Of a DNA stretch of 64,000 nucleotides, positions 8,969 to 18,550 are shown one piece after another. The notes under the pieces were generated by a model. It saw only the letters and a program-made list of their open reading frames with translations. It made no database searches and was not told the origin of the DNA. Origin of the DNA: Cupriavidus laharis (lineage in GTDB: Bacteria > Pseudomonadota > Gammaproteobacteria > Burkholderiales > Burkholderiaceae); NCBI RefSeq assembly GCF_914271435.1, contig NZ_CAJZAI010000002.1:434001-498000 (forward strand), written 5' to 3'. The translations under genes and the position numbers were made by a program. Positions within the stretch are counted from its first letter, which is position 1; each line of letters begins with the position of its first letter.

Positions 8969-9883
8969 GTGAACCCTATGTCTCGCCCCCAAGCGTCCAG
9001 CGGCTGGCTGCCCGGCCTGGCCTTTGTCCTGATCTGGTCTACCGGATTCATTGTCGGCAAGGCCATCGTGCCGCTGGCCGACACCAGCCTGTTCCTGCTC
9101 GCGCGCTTTGCGGTGGCGGCGCTGATGTTCTGCATTGCCGCAATGGCCGCGCGCGCCAGTTGGCCAGCGTGGCGCGAGGTGCCGCGCCACCTGCTGGCCG
9201 GCGCGCTGATGCAGGGCCTGTACCTGTGCGCCGCCTTCGGCGCGGTGGCGCACGGCTTGCCGCCTGCCGTGATGGCACTGCTGGGCGCGTTGCAGCCACT
9301 GCTGATGGCACTGCTTGCCATTCCCCTGCTGAAGGAGCTACCTTCCAGACGCACCTGGCAAGGCCTGGCGACCGGCGCGGCCGGCGTGGCGCTGGTGGTT
9401 GTGCCGGCCATGCAGGCCGGCGCCGGCCAGTCCGTATCGCCCTGGGTCGTGCTGACCGGCGTGCTTGCCATTGTCTCGATCACCATGGGAACCCTGCTGC
9501 AGAAAATGTCGATTGCCGCCTCGGACCTGCGCACCAGCTCGGCCTGGCAGAACGTCGGCGCCATGCTGATGGCCGGCGTGGCCGTGTGGCTATCGCCGGC
9601 GCCGCACTGGCAGCCCGGGCCGGTGTTATGGGCATCGCTCGGCTGGGCGGCGCTGGTGATCTCCGGCGCCGGCACCTGGCTGCTGCTCGGCATCGTGCGG
9701 CGCGGGCAGGCGGCCAGCGCCGCAGCACTGATGTTCCTGGCGCCGCCGCTGGCTGCGGTGCAGGCCTGGCTGCTGTTCGGCGACCGCCTTGGCCCGCTGC
9801 AGTGGCTGGGCATGGCCGTCGCCGGTGCGGGGGTCTGGCTGTGCCAGACGCGGGAAAGGCCGAGGCATGCCGCAGCCCGTTGA
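8969..9883 (+). CDS. EamA/DMT-family transporter
   Basis: A 304-residue inner-membrane protein of the drug/metabolite transporter superfamily with about ten hydrophobic segments and two EamA repeats. It opens with the characteristic PGLAFVLIWSTGFIVGK helix and has the PLLMALLAIPLLKE and TWLLLGIVRR segments of the repeats. The family exports amino acids, nucleosides or other small metabolites. The reading frame begins with GTG 8969 and has an ATG three codons later; neither has a strong ribosome site, so the exact start is open. Its end overlaps the start of an AraC regulator by 17 bases, which suggests the two are co-transcribed and that the regulator controls the exporter. The substrate is unknown. 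Confidence 0.88.
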   Translation: MNPMSRPQASSGWLPGLAFVLIWSTGFIVGKAIVPLADTSLFLLARFAVAALMFCIAAMAARASWPAWREVPRHLLAGALMQGLYLCAAFGAVAHGLPPAVMALLGALQPLLMALLAIPLLKELPSRRTWQGLATGAAGVALVVVPAMQAGAGQSVSPWVVLTGVLAIVSITMGTLLQKMSIAASDLRTSSAWQNVGAMLMAGVAVWLSPAPHWQPGPVLWASLGWAALVISGAGTWLLLGIVRRGQAASAAALMFLAPPLAAVQAWLLFGDRLGPLQWLGMAVAGAGVWLCQTRERPRHAAAR

Positions 9884-10685
9884 GCCGGCGCGCGCAAACA
9901 CCGCCAGCGCCACGAGCCCGCTGGTGGAGCACCGGCGCTACCAGCCGTGGCCCGCGGGGCACGCGCATGACCATCACCAGCTGCTGTTCGGGCTGGATGG
10001 CGCCACTGAACTGGAGATCGACGGCCACCTGTACCGGGTCGACCGCCACAACGGGCTGATCGTGCCGGCCGGCAGCCACCACGAGTTCCTGGGGCTGGCC
10101 GGCAACCTGCAGGTGGTGGCGGATTTCCCCGGCGCGTCGGTCGCACTGCCGGCGCGGCTGATGGAATGGCCGCGCGCGTTCGTGCTGGACGGCGCGCTCG
10201 GCATGCGCGTCCAGGCACTGGCCGCGCTGTACCCCGCAAGCACCTGCACAGCGCATCTGAACTGGACCGTGGCAGCGACGCTGGCCGGCGACCTTGCCGA
10301 CGCCCTGGGCGCATCGGACAGGCATGACGCCGCGAGCATGTTCCCGGTCATGGCCATTGATGCCTACCTGCGGGCCAACCTGTCGTCAGCCTTGCATGCG
10401 GGCCATCTGGCCGAGCACTTCGGCTGGAGCGTGCGGCGCTTCCACACGCTGTTCGCCGAGGCCTTCGGCGACACGCCCCACCGCTACCAGACGCGTTTGC
10501 GGCTGGACCGCGCGGTGCAGTTGCTGGCCGGCACCGGCCTGCCGCTCGTCGACGTGGCGCTGGCTTCGGGCTATCCCGACCAGACCACCTTCACACGCAG
10601 CTTCACGCGCCGCTTCGGCCAGCCACCGGGAGCATGGCGCGCATCGGCGGGCGGCTTCAGTCCTCCGACGCCAGGGCCCGGTTGA
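9867..10685 (+). CDS. AraC-family transcriptional regulator
   Basis: A 272-residue regulator with an N-terminal cupin-like sensing domain (WPAGHAHDHHQLLFGLDG, GLIVPAGSHHEF) and a C-terminal double helix-turn-helix: HLAEHFGWSVRRFHTLF, then PLVDVALASGYPDQTTFTRS and FGQPPGAWR. The histidine-rich cupin suggests a metal or small-molecule pocket. I begin at ATG 9867, inside the end of the EamA gene, because the sequence upstream does not resemble the family. Its last 29 bases overlap the convergent MFS gene. The exporter upstream is the likely target. Confidence 0.88.
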   Translation: MPQPVEPARANTASATSPLVEHRRYQPWPAGHAHDHHQLLFGLDGATELEIDGHLYRVDRHNGLIVPAGSHHEFLGLAGNLQVVADFPGASVALPARLMEWPRAFVLDGALGMRVQALAALYPASTCTAHLNWTVAATLAGDLADALGASDRHDAASMFPVMAIDAYLRANLSSALHAGHLAEHFGWSVRRFHTLFAEAFGDTPHRYQTRLRLDRAVQLLAGTGLPLVDVALASGYPDQTTFTRSFTRRFGQPPGAWRASAGGFSPPTPGPG

Positions 10686-11973
10686 TCCGCAGCGCGAGCA
10701 GCGTGCAGACCGCACCGGACAACAGGTAGGCACTGACCGCGATCAGCCCGAACTTGACCGACAGCCCCAGCGCCACCAGCGGCGCGAAGGCCGCGCCGAA
10801 CAGCCACGCGAAATCCGTGGTCAGCGCGGCGCCGGTATAGCGGTAGCGGCGTTCGAAGTTGGACGTGACCGCGCCCGCCGCCTGGCCGTAGGACAGGCCG
10901 AGCAGACCGAAGCCGATCAGGATGAACAGGTCCTGCTCGATCGGCCCTCCGCCCATCAGCAGCGGCGCGAACAGGCTGTAGATGCCGATCAGCACCGCCA
11001 TCGTCCCGAGCGTGGTGCGGCGCCCGATCCGGTCGGCGATGCGTCCGGAGGCAATGGTGCCCAGGATGCCGATGAACGCCCCCGCGACCTGCACGCTAAG
11101 CACATCGGTGATCGGCTGTGTCTGGTGCAACTCGACCCAGGACAGCGGGAACACCGTGACGAGGTGGAACAGCGCAAAGCTGGCCAGCGCGGCAAAGGCG
11201 CCAAGGAAGATGTTGTAGTCCTGCTTGCTGATGAGCTCGATGGTGCTGATCGGCTCGAGTTCATCTTCGTCCAGCAGTTGGGTGTATTCATGCGTCACCA
11301 CCAGCCGCAGCCGCGCGAACAGCGCCACCACGTTGATGGCGAAGGCCACGTAGAACGGATAGCGCCAGCCCCATTCCAGGAACTCGCCATGGTCCAGGCT
11401 CAGGTTCAGGAACAGGAACAGCGAGCCGGCGACGATGAAACCCGTGGGCGCGCCCAACTGGCCCATCATCGCGTACCAGCCACGCCGTTCGGGCGGCGCG
11501 TTGAGGGCGAGCAGCGACGGCAGCCCGTCCCACGAGCCGCCGAACGCGATGCCCTGCAGCGAGCGGAACACGGCCAGCAGCACGATGGCGGTCTGGCCCA
11601 GCGTGGCATAGCCGGGCAGGAAGGCGATGCCCACCGTGGCCGTGCCAAGCAGGAACAGCGCCGCCGTCAGCTTGATGCCGCGCCCCCAGCGCCGCTGGAT
11701 GCGCATGAACAGCGCCGTGCCGAACGGCCGCGCGACAAAGGCCAGCGCGAAGATCGAGAACGAGTAAAGCAGCCCGTCGAGCCGGTCGGCGAACGGGAAG
11801 TACACCGTCGGGAAGACCAGCACCGACGCGATGCCGTAGACGAAGAAATCGAAGTATTCGGACGCCCTGCCGATCACGACGCCGGTCGCGATTTCCGCCG
11901 GCGCGACATGCGCGGCCTCTGGCGCCGGAGGTGCAGAAGGAGACGCACGGTGCTGATGGGTCATGCTGGTCAT
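10657..11973 (-). CDS. MFS transporter, metabolite:H+ symporter type
   Basis: A 438-residue major facilitator with twelve predicted membrane segments. The N-terminal ATGVVIGRASEYFDFFVYG and the early VFPTVYFP segment are typical of the metabolite:H+ symporter branch (relatives of ShiA, KgtP and ProP), which import carboxylic acids or osmolytes with protons. SGRIADRIGRR in the central loop matches the family's conserved cytoplasmic motif. The gene converges on the AraC gene, overlapping by 29 bases, and diverges from cyoA. There is no neighbouring pathway gene that reveals the substrate. Confidence 0.88.
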   Translation of the reverse strand: MTSMTHQHRASPSAPPAPEAAHVAPAEIATGVVIGRASEYFDFFVYGIASVLVFPTVYFPFADRLDGLLYSFSIFALAFVARPFGTALFMRIQRRWGRGIKLTAALFLLGTATVGIAFLPGYATLGQTAIVLLAVFRSLQGIAFGGSWDGLPSLLALNAPPERRGWYAMMGQLGAPTGFIVAGSLFLFLNLSLDHGEFLEWGWRYPFYVAFAINVVALFARLRLVVTHEYTQLLDEDELEPISTIELISKQDYNIFLGAFAALASFALFHLVTVFPLSWVELHQTQPITDVLSVQVAGAFIGILGTIASGRIADRIGRRTTLGTMAVLIGIYSLFAPLLMGGGPIEQDLFILIGFGLLGLSYGQAAGAVTSNFERRYRYTGAALTTDFAWLFGAAFAPLVALGLSVKFGLIAVSAYLLSGAVCTLLALRINRALASED

Positions 11974-12078
11974 CCGTATACCTCCACTGGAGTAACAGGG
12001 CTAGTCAGGAATTTGCTCCCTGGCGATTAGCCCCTGAGCGCCTAAACTGCCATAGTTGCTCTGGACAGTCTAAGTCAC

Positions 12079-12094
12079 GTACGCTTAAGCGTAC
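12079..12094. promoter_or_regulatory. perfect 16-bp palindrome upstream of cyoA
   Basis: GTACGCTTAAGCGTAC is identical on both strands. It sits 26 bases before the cyoA start in the divergent MFS-cyoA intergenic region. The size and symmetry suit a dimeric repressor operator, perhaps controlling oxidase expression. The regulator is not identified and no regulator gene adjoins. Confidence 0.45.
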
Positions 12095-12120
12095 AGGATG
12101 GCAACAGAGGACCCAAGCCT

Positions 12121-13158
12121 ATGCGATCCGACCGTTCGACAATGGCAGTACTGCGCGCGCCGCGCTGGATCCTGCTGGCTCCGGCAGCGGCTGCCCTTTG
12201 TGGATGCAATGCTGTGCTGATGTCGCCGGGCGGCGATATGGCCGTCCAGCAGCGCAACCTGATCCTGATCTCGACAGGACTCATGCTGCTGATCATCGTG
12301 CCGGTGATCGTGCTGACCCTGCTGTTCGCGTGGCGCTACCGGTCCTCGAATACCGACGCGCCTTACAACCCCGACTGGGACCACTCCACGGTGCTGGAGC
12401 TGCTGATCTGGTCGGCACCGCTGCTGATCATCATCGCGCTGGGCGCGGTCACCTGGGTCAGCACCCACAAACTTGACCCGTACCGCCCGCTGGGGCGGCT
12501 GGACGCGCAGCGGCCGGTGCCCGCCGACGTGCAACCGCTGACGGTCGAGGTCGTTGCACTCGACTGGAAGTGGCTTTTCCTTTACCCCGAGCAGGGCATT
12601 GCCAGCGTCAACGAAGTCGCCGCGCCGGTGGACCGGCCCATCCGATTCCGCATTACGGCCTCCACCGTGATGAATTCCTTCTTCATCCCCTCGCTGGCCG
12701 GCCAGGTCTATGCCATGCCGGGCATGGAAACCAAGCTGCATGCGGTGATGAACCAGCCGGGCGACTATGAAGGCTTTTCCGCAAACTACAGCGGCGCGGG
12801 CTTCTCGCACATGCGATTCACGTTCCACAGCCTGAGCCATGACGACTTCGACCGCTGGGTCCAGCGCGTAAAGCGCAGCGGTACCCCGCTGTCGCGCGAC
12901 GGCTACGTGCAACTGGAGCAGCCCAGCGAGCGCGATCCCGTGCGCCACTACGCGAGCGTCGCGCCCGATTTGTTCGATGCCATCCTGAACCGCTGCGTGC
13001 GCGCCGGGCAGGTGTGCCAGAAGGACATGATGGCCATGGACGCACGCCGCCAGCAGGGCGGTGTGCTGGGCGCCGTCTGCACCGCAAGCAATACGCCGAA
13101 GACGCCGTTCGACCCGGTCGCCCTGTACAGCGAGCGCAGCGCCGTGGCGTTGCAGTAG
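12121..13158 (+). CDS. cyoA: cytochrome o ubiquinol oxidase subunit II
   Basis: Subunit II of a proton-pumping heme-copper quinol oxidase. The 345-residue product has a lipoprotein-type signal ending AALCGC, two membrane helices ([22 protein letters not shown] and [16 protein letters not shown]), and a periplasmic cupredoxin-like domain with [19 protein letters not shown] and [17 protein letters not shown]. The copper-A ligands of cytochrome c oxidases are absent, as expected for a quinol oxidase. It is the first gene of cyoABCD. A second possible start lies at 12142. The C-terminus carries a longer than usual tail with several cysteines ([16 protein letters not shown]). Confidence 0.95.
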   Translation: MRSDRSTMAVLRAPRWILLAPAAAALCGCNAVLMSPGGDMAVQQRNLILISTGLMLLIIVPVIVLTLLFAWRYRSSNTDAPYNPDWDHSTVLELLIWSAPLLIIIALGAVTWVSTHKLDPYRPLGRLDAQRPVPADVQPLTVEVVALDWKWLFLYPEQGIASVNEVAAPVDRPIRFRITASTVMNSFFIPSLAGQVYAMPGMETKLHAVMNQPGDYEGFSANYSGAGFSHMRFTFHSLSHDDFDRWVQRVKRSGTPLSRDGYVQLEQPSERDPVRHYASVAPDLFDAILNRCVRAGQVCQKDMMAMDARRQQGGVLGAVCTASNTPKTPFDPVALYSERSAVALQ

Positions 13159-13216
13159 TAGCGCAGCCGGGAGGCAAGCGCCCCGAGAGATCTTCACCCT
13201 GGCCCTGGAGAACAAC

Positions 13217-15220
13217 ATGCAGGAGCGATCCGAACTCGCCACGCTCATCTTCGGCCGCCTGAGTTGGGAGGCCATACCGCTGCACGAGCCGATCCTGCTG
13301 GGCACCTTCATCGTCGTGGTCCTCGGCGGCCTGGTGCTGCTGGGCGCGGTAACCTACTTCGGCCTGTGGGGCTACCTGTGGCGCGAGTGGTTCACGAGCA
13401 TCGACCACAAGAAGATCGGCATCATGTACGTGATCCTGGGCATCGTCATGCTGCTGCGCGGCTTTGCCGATGCCGTCATGATGCGCATCCAGCAGTCCGT
13501 GGCATTCGGCGACAACCTTGGCTACCTGCCGCCACACCACTACGACCAGATCTTCACCGCGCACGGCGTGATCATGATCTTCTTCGTGGCCATGCCGCTC
13601 GTGACCGGGCTGATGAACTTCGTGGTGCCATTGCAGATCGGCGCGCGCGACGTGGCCTTCCCCTTCCTCAACAACTTCAGTTTCTGGATGACCACCGGCG
13701 GCGCAGTGCTGGTGATGATGTCGCTGTTCGTCGGCGAGTTCGCGCGCACCGGCTGGCTGGCCTATCCACCGCTGTCGGGCATCCTGCAAAGCCCTGACGT
13801 GGGCGTGGACTATTACCTTTGGTCCTTGCAGGTGGCGGGGGTGGGGACGGTCCTGTCCGGCATCAACCTGATGGTCACCATCATCAAGATGCGCGCGCCG
13901 GGCATGACGCTGATGCGCATGCCGGTCTTCACCTGGACCGCGCTGTGCGCCAACGTACTGATCGTGGCCGCGTTCCCCGTGCTGACTGCGGCGCTGGCCA
14001 TGCTGGCGCTTGACCGCTACCTGGGCATGAACTTCTTCACCGTCGACCAGGGCGGCAGCGCCATGATGTATGTGAACCTGATCTGGATCTGGGGACACCC
14101 CGAGGTGTACATCCTGGTGCTGCCCGTGTTCGGGGTGTTTTCCGAGGTGGTGGCCACGTTCTGCCAGAAGCGGCTGTTCGGTTATGCGTCGATGGTCTAC
14201 GCCACGGTCGTGATCACGGTGCTGTCCTACCTGGTCTGGCTGCACCACTTCTTCACGATGGGATCCGGCGCCAGCGTCAACTCGTTCTTCGGCATCACCA
14301 CGATGATCATCTCGATCCCGACCGGGGCGAAGCTGTTCAACTGGCTGTTCACCATGTACCACGGCCGCATCCGCTTCGAGGTGCCGATGCTGTGGACGGT
14401 CGGCTTCATGGTCACCTTCGTGATCGGGGGCATGACCGGCGTGCTGCTGGCCGTGCCGCCCGCCGACTTCTCGCTGCACAACAGCCTGTTCCTGATCGCC
14501 CACTTCCACAACGTGATCATCGGCGGCGTGCTGTTCGGACTGATGGCCGGCATCACGTACTGGTTCCCCAAGGCCTTCGGCTACCGGCTGGAGCCGTTCT
14601 GGGGCAAATGGTCGTTCTGGCTCTGGCTGGTCGGCTTCTACTTCGCGTTCATGCCGCTGTACGTGCTTGGCATGAAGGGCGTGACCCGCCGCATGAGCCA
14701 TTTCGAGGACCCCTCGCTTCAGATCTGGTTCCTGCTCGCGGCGTTCGGCGCATTGCTGATCGCGCTGGGCATCGGCTGCTTCCTGATCCAGCTCGTGGTG
14801 AGCTTCATGCGCCGCGAATCGCTGCGCGACGTCACCGGCGACCCATGGAATGGCCGCACGCTGGAATGGTCGACCTCATCGCCGCCGCCCGCCTACAACT
14901 TCGCCTTCACCCCCGTCGTCCATGACACCGACGCCTGGTGGCAGATGAAGGCGCATGGCTTCCAGCCGCCCATGCAGGGCTTCATACCGATCCACATGCC
15001 GAAGAACACGGGCGCGGGCATCATCCTGGCGGGGTTCAGCACGGTGTGTGGCTTTGCGCTGATCTGGCACATCTGGTGGCTGGTGGTGCTGTCGTTCGCG
15101 GCCCTGATCATCTCCGCGATCGTGCATACCTTCAACTACAAGCGCGACTACTACATCCCGGCCGATACGGTCGGCAACACGGAGGCGGCGCGCTCGGCGC
15201 TGCTGGCACGCCATGCCTGA
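13217..15220 (+). CDS. cyoB: cytochrome o ubiquinol oxidase subunit I
   Basis: The 667-residue catalytic subunit, the same size as known CyoB proteins, with about fifteen membrane helices. The metal ligands are visible: the low-spin heme histidine in [12 protein letters not shown], the copper-B histidine and cross-linked tyrosine in [14 protein letters not shown], the histidine pair in WLHHFFTMG, and the heme ligands in [10 protein letters not shown]. It oxidises ubiquinol, reduces oxygen to water and pumps protons in the inner membrane. I begin at ATG 13217 ([13 protein letters not shown]), 58 bases after cyoA and preceded by GGAG. The end overlaps cyoC by 8 bases. Confidence 0.97.
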   Translation: MQERSELATLIFGRLSWEAIPLHEPILLGTFIVVVLGGLVLLGAVTYFGLWGYLWREWFTSIDHKKIGIMYVILGIVMLLRGFADAVMMRIQQSVAFGDNLGYLPPHHYDQIFTAHGVIMIFFVAMPLVTGLMNFVVPLQIGARDVAFPFLNNFSFWMTTGGAVLVMMSLFVGEFARTGWLAYPPLSGILQSPDVGVDYYLWSLQVAGVGTVLSGINLMVTIIKMRAPGMTLMRMPVFTWTALCANVLIVAAFPVLTAALAMLALDRYLGMNFFTVDQGGSAMMYVNLIWIWGHPEVYILVLPVFGVFSEVVATFCQKRLFGYASMVYATVVITVLSYLVWLHHFFTMGSGASVNSFFGITTMIISIPTGAKLFNWLFTMYHGRIRFEVPMLWTVGFMVTFVIGGMTGVLLAVPPADFSLHNSLFLIAHFHNVIIGGVLFGLMAGITYWFPKAFGYRLEPFWGKWSFWLWLVGFYFAFMPLYVLGMKGVTRRMSHFEDPSLQIWFLLAAFGALLIALGIGCFLIQLVVSFMRRESLRDVTGDPWNGRTLEWSTSSPPPAYNFAFTPVVHDTDAWWQMKAHGFQPPMQGFIPIHMPKNTGAGIILAGFSTVCGFALIWHIWWLVVLSFAALIISAIVHTFNYKRDYYIPADTVGNTEAARSALLARHA

Positions 15221-15902
15221 CACCACTGCCCCGTTCCCCGCCGGCCGCGCGCAGGCCGCGCCGCCCGCCCCGCCGCACGCCGTGCAGTCCGGCCATGGCA
15301 TGCAGGAGGGCGAACTGCGCTTCTACATGACCAGCGAATACCACGTGCCCAACGGCACGTTGCTGGGGTTCTGGATCTACCTGATGAGCGACTGCCTCAT
15401 CTTCGCCTGCCTGTTCGCGGCCTACGGCGTGCTCGGCCGCAGCTACGCGGGCGGGCCGACCGGCGCCGAGCTGTTCGACCTGCCACTGGTGGCGCTGAAC
15501 ACCTCGTTCCTGCTGCTGTCGTCGATCACGTATGGCTTTGCGATGCTGCAGATGCAGCAGGGCCGGGTCGGCGGCACGCAAGGGTGGCTGGCCATTACCG
15601 GCGTGCTGGGCGCCGCCTTCCTCGCCGTGGAAATCTACGAGTTCGTTCACCTGGTCGGCGAAGGCGCCGGCCCCTGGCGCAGCGGCTTCCTGACGTCGTT
15701 CTTCTCGCTGGTCAGCACGCACGGGCTGCATGTGACTTTCGGCACCATCTGGCTCATCACGCTGATGGTGCAGGTGAGCAAGCACGGGCTGATCCCCGAG
15801 AACCGCCGCCGGCTGATGTGCCTGTCGATGTTCTGGCACTTCCTGGACGTGGTCTGGATCGGCGTCTTCACCTTTGTCTACCTGATGGGAGTGCTGCCAT
15901 GA
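15213..15902 (+). CDS. cyoC: cytochrome o ubiquinol oxidase subunit III
   Basis: Subunit III of the quinol oxidase, 229 residues with five membrane helices. Family features include [19 protein letters not shown], the conserved acidic helix [27 protein letters not shown] and the C-terminal [19 protein letters not shown]. It stabilises the core subunits. The start overlaps the cyoB stop and the end shares an ATGA with cyoD, so translation of the operon is coupled. The N-terminal 30 residues are Ala/Pro-rich and poorly conserved in appearance. Confidence 0.96.
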   Translation: MPDTTAPFPAGRAQAAPPAPPHAVQSGHGMQEGELRFYMTSEYHVPNGTLLGFWIYLMSDCLIFACLFAAYGVLGRSYAGGPTGAELFDLPLVALNTSFLLLSSITYGFAMLQMQQGRVGGTQGWLAITGVLGAAFLAVEIYEFVHLVGEGAGPWRSGFLTSFFSLVSTHGLHVTFGTIWLITLMVQVSKHGLIPENRRRLMCLSMFWHFLDVVWIGVFTFVYLMGVLP

Positions 15903-16282
15903 GTGCACAGGACCACACGCTCGCCCATGGCCATGACGGCCACGACGGGCATGGCCATGACGACAGCCACATCCACATCTCGCTGGGCGGCTATGTGACC
16001 GGCTTCGTGCTCTCGGTGATCCTGACCACGATTCCGTTCTGGCTGGTCATGGGCAAGGTGTTCGAGAAGTCGAGCACAACCGCGATCCTGCTGCTGGCGC
16101 TCGGGGCCGTGCAGATCGTCGTGCACATGATCTACTTCCTGCACATGAACGCGAAATCGGAGGGCGGCTGGAATATGCTCGCGCTGATGTTCACGCTGGT
16201 GCTGGTGGTGATCACGCTGAGCGGCACCTTGTGGGTGATGTTCCACCTGAACTCGAACATGATGCCCGGCATGGAGCGGTAA
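15899..16282 (+). CDS. cyoD: cytochrome o ubiquinol oxidase subunit IV
   Basis: The small subunit IV, 127 residues, with three membrane helices (YVTGFVLSVILTTIPFWLVM, AILLLALGAVQIVVHMIYFLHM and LALMFTLVLVVITLSGTLWVM). It assists assembly of the copper-B site in cyoB. It starts at ATG 15899, sharing ATGA with the cyoC stop. The N-terminus is unusually rich in histidine (HGHDGHDGHGHDDSHIH), which could bind copper or another metal; this is an inference from composition only. It is the last gene of the operon; no heme O synthase gene (cyoE) follows. Confidence 0.95.
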   Translation: MSAQDHTLAHGHDGHDGHGHDDSHIHISLGGYVTGFVLSVILTTIPFWLVMGKVFEKSSTTAILLLALGAVQIVVHMIYFLHMNAKSEGGWNMLALMFTLVLVVITLSGTLWVMFHLNSNMMPGMER

Positions 16283-16283
16283 C

Positions 16284-16300
16284 GCGCCGGCTGCCGGCGC
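16284..16300 (+). terminator. GC-rich hairpin after cyoD
   Basis: GCGCCGG, a three-base loop CTG, and CCGGCGC form a perfect 7-bp stem directly after the cyoD stop. No T-tract follows, so it may be a weak or Rho-assisted end or merely stabilise the transcript. Confidence 0.4.
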
Positions 16301-16378
16301 GGCAGCGCAGCAGCGGGGTGCGCCAGCGGGCGCCCGCCGCTACAATGGCCCCCGGGCAATCCACTGCCAGGGGGCCAG

Positions 16379-17395
16379 ATGTCCGAACTCTATGCCGCGC
16401 CAACCCGCCATGACGGGGCGGCCGACCCAGACGCCAGCCACGCCGGCGTCACTGCCAACTCGGCGGAGGATGCCGTGGCGCGCGCCGCTGCCGTGGCCGA
16501 CACGATTGCGCGTACCGCGGTCGAGCAGGCAGACCACGCCATGCGCCACTGGACCGACCCGGTGCCGGGCCCGGTCCGCATCGGCTCGGCGCAGCACCTG
16601 CGCATGTTCTGCAACATGCTGCTGCAGACCCACAACCCCTACAAGCCGGCCGTGATCGAATGGCCGAAGCTGTCGCCCGACGCCTTGCAGCGCGTCACTT
16701 CCCTGCCGATCTGGGACATCGCCGTGCAGACCGAGGGCCGCGCATCGATCCGCGTGAAGACCTTTGCCGAAACGGTCACCGACCCGCTGCTGCGCAGCGC
16801 GCTGGACATGGACGGCGGCGAGGAAGCGAGGCACAAAGTCGTGCTGTCCAAGCTGGTGGAAGCCTACGGCATTCCGCTGGCCCCCGAACCCGATTACCCG
16901 CCGCCGGACGACCCGGAGTGGGGCTGGCTCGTGACCGGCTACAGCGAGTGCATCGACAGCTTCTTTGCCTTTGGCCTGTTCACCATGGCCAAGCGCTCCG
17001 GTTACTTCCCGGCGGAGCTCGTAGACACCTTCGAGCCCGTGATCCAGGAGGAAGGGCGGCACATCCTCTTCTTCGTCAACTGGGCCGCATGGTATCGCCG
17101 CAACCTGCCATGGTGGCGCCGGCCGCTATATGCATGGAAGGTCGCGCGAGTGTGGGCGTTCCTCATTTGGGAGCGCATCGGCATTGCGCGCGGGATCGAC
17201 TCGGATGGCGCCGCGCAGGATGCCAATTTCACGATGAACGGCTCGGAAGCACTCGGCGATTCGCTGTCGCCAGGCACCATGATCGACTTGTGCCTGAGTG
17301 AGAACGACCGCCGCATGGCCGGCTACGATGCACGGCTGTTGCGGCCCGACTTCGTGCCGCGCCTGGCACGGCTGGCGCGCCGCTTCCTGAAGTGA
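16379..17395 (+). CDS. ferritin-like diiron protein of the hopanoid region
   Basis: A 338-residue protein with ferritin-like diiron features. Two Glu-x-x-His motifs occur in predicted helices, DMDGGEEARHK near residue 145 and EPVIQEEGRHILFF near residue 225, the spacing expected for a four-helix carboxylate-bridged diiron site as in rubrerythrin or CoQ7-like hydroxylases. A tryptophan-rich segment after the second motif (LPWWRRPLYAWKVARVWAFL) could associate with the membrane. Its stop overlaps or abuts the hpnB start, so it is likely translated with hpnB. That context suggests an oxidation or hydroxylation step on a hopanoid or isoprenoid lipid, but no activity can be read from the sequence. 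Confidence 0.75.
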   Translation: MSELYAAPTRHDGAADPDASHAGVTANSAEDAVARAAAVADTIARTAVEQADHAMRHWTDPVPGPVRIGSAQHLRMFCNMLLQTHNPYKPAVIEWPKLSPDALQRVTSLPIWDIAVQTEGRASIRVKTFAETVTDPLLRSALDMDGGEEARHKVVLSKLVEAYGIPLAPEPDYPPPDDPEWGWLVTGYSECIDSFFAFGLFTMAKRSGYFPAELVDTFEPVIQEEGRHILFFVNWAAWYRRNLPWWRRPLYAWKVARVWAFLIWERIGIARGIDSDGAAQDANFTMNGSEALGDSLSPGTMIDLCLSENDRRMAGYDARLLRPDFVPRLARLARRFLK

Positions 17396-17397
17396 CC

Positions 17398-18546
17398 ATG
17401 ACGGCCGCGTTCGCGCTGTCCCTGGTATCGCTGGCGATCTGGTGCGTGCTGCTGTTCGGCCGCGCGGGTTTCTGGCGCGTGCGCAAGCCGGCCCCGGCTC
17501 CAGCGCCGGGCACCTGGCCCGAAGTGGTGGCCATCATCCCGGCCCGCAACGAGGCCGAGGTCATCGGACGCTGCGTGGCCGGCGTGCTGGGCCAGCGGTA
17601 CCCCGGGAAGCTGTCGCTGGTGGTGGTGGACGACCACAGCCATGACGGCACAGCGGAGATGGCCACGAGCGCCGCCGCCGGCACTGTCCGGCCCGAAGCC
17701 CTGGCCGTGGTGCCTGCCCGCGACCTGCCGGCTGGCTGGAGCGGCAAGGTCTGGGCGCAGTCCGAAGGATTGGCGGCCGCCGACCGCGTGGCGCCGGACG
17801 CCTCCTATGTCTGGCTGACCGACGCCGATATCTGGCACGGCCCCGGCGTGCTGGCCGGGCTGGTGGCCCGCGCCGTGCATGAACGGCGCGACCTGGTATC
17901 CCTGATGGTGCGGTTGCGCTGCGCGTCGGCGTGGGAACGGCTTATCGTGCCGGCTTTTGTCTTCTTCTTTGCAAAACTCTACCCGTTCGAGCGCGTTCGT
18001 GACCCACGCAGCGCAGTGGCCGCCGCTGCGGGCGGCTGCATGCTGGCGAGCCGCGCCGCGTTGTCGCGCATCGGCGGATTCGCCGCCATACGCGGCGAAT
18101 TGATCGACGATTGCAGCCTGGCGGCGAAAATCAAGCCGGGCGGCCCGATCTGCCTGGATCTCGCGGACGACAGCGTGTCGCTGCGCCCGTATGACGACTG
18201 GCGCAGCCTGTGGAACATGATTGCCCGCAGCGCCTATACGCAACTACGCTACTCGCCCGTACTGCTGGCCGGCACCGCCGCCGCCATGACGCTGACCTAC
18301 CTGGCCCCGCCGTTGCTGGCGCTGGGCGGCGGAGCCAGGCTGTGGCCGGCATGGCTGGCCTGGGCGGCCATGACGCTGGCCTACCTGCCGATGCTGCGTG
18401 AATACCGCCAGCCCGCCTGGCTGGCGCCGCTGCTGCCGCTGACGGCGCTGTTCTACCTCGGTGCCACGCTGGACTCGGCGCGGCGCTACTGGCTGCGCCG
18501 GGGCGGACAATGGAAAGGACGCAGCCAGGCGCCAGTGCGGTCCTGA
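17398..18546 (+). CDS. hpnB: hopene-associated glycosyltransferase HpnB
   Basis: A 382-residue inner-membrane glycosyltransferase of family 2. After an N-terminal helix (AFALSLVSLAIWCVLLFGRAG) comes the GT-A core: VVAIIPARNEAEVIGRCV, VVVDDHSHDGT, and WLTDADIWHGPG, which hold the nucleotide-sugar and metal-binding aspartates. Several hydrophobic helices follow at the C-terminus. HpnB is a recurrent member of hopanoid clusters and is thought to add a sugar to hopanoid intermediates, though its exact reaction is not settled. ATG 17398 gives a good N-terminus; GTG 17392, overlapping the previous stop, is an alternative. The gene converges on hpnA with a 4-base gap. Confidence 0.9.
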   Translation: MTAAFALSLVSLAIWCVLLFGRAGFWRVRKPAPAPAPGTWPEVVAIIPARNEAEVIGRCVAGVLGQRYPGKLSLVVVDDHSHDGTAEMATSAAAGTVRPEALAVVPARDLPAGWSGKVWAQSEGLAAADRVAPDASYVWLTDADIWHGPGVLAGLVARAVHERRDLVSLMVRLRCASAWERLIVPAFVFFFAKLYPFERVRDPRSAVAAAAGGCMLASRAALSRIGGFAAIRGELIDDCSLAAKIKPGGPICLDLADDSVSLRPYDDWRSLWNMIARSAYTQLRYSPVLLAGTAAAMTLTYLAPPLLALGGGARLWPAWLAWAAMTLAYLPMLREYRQPAWLAPLLPLTALFYLGATLDSARRYWLRRGGQWKGRSQAPVRS

Positions 18547-18550
18547 CGCT

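Noticed and set aside
10294..12030. 578-codon open frame crossing the AraC and MFS genes
   Set aside because: It crosses two well-supported genes, and its translation is Arg/Gln/Glu-rich low-complexity sequence.
12818..14701. 627-codon open frame opposite cyoA/cyoB
   Set aside because: Very His/Asp/Gln-rich translation antisense to conserved oxidase genes; a composition artefact.
12121..16282. Possible aa3-type cytochrome c oxidase
   Set aside because: Subunit II lacks the copper-A ligands and is a lipoprotein, and the gene order and CyoD match the quinol oxidase type.
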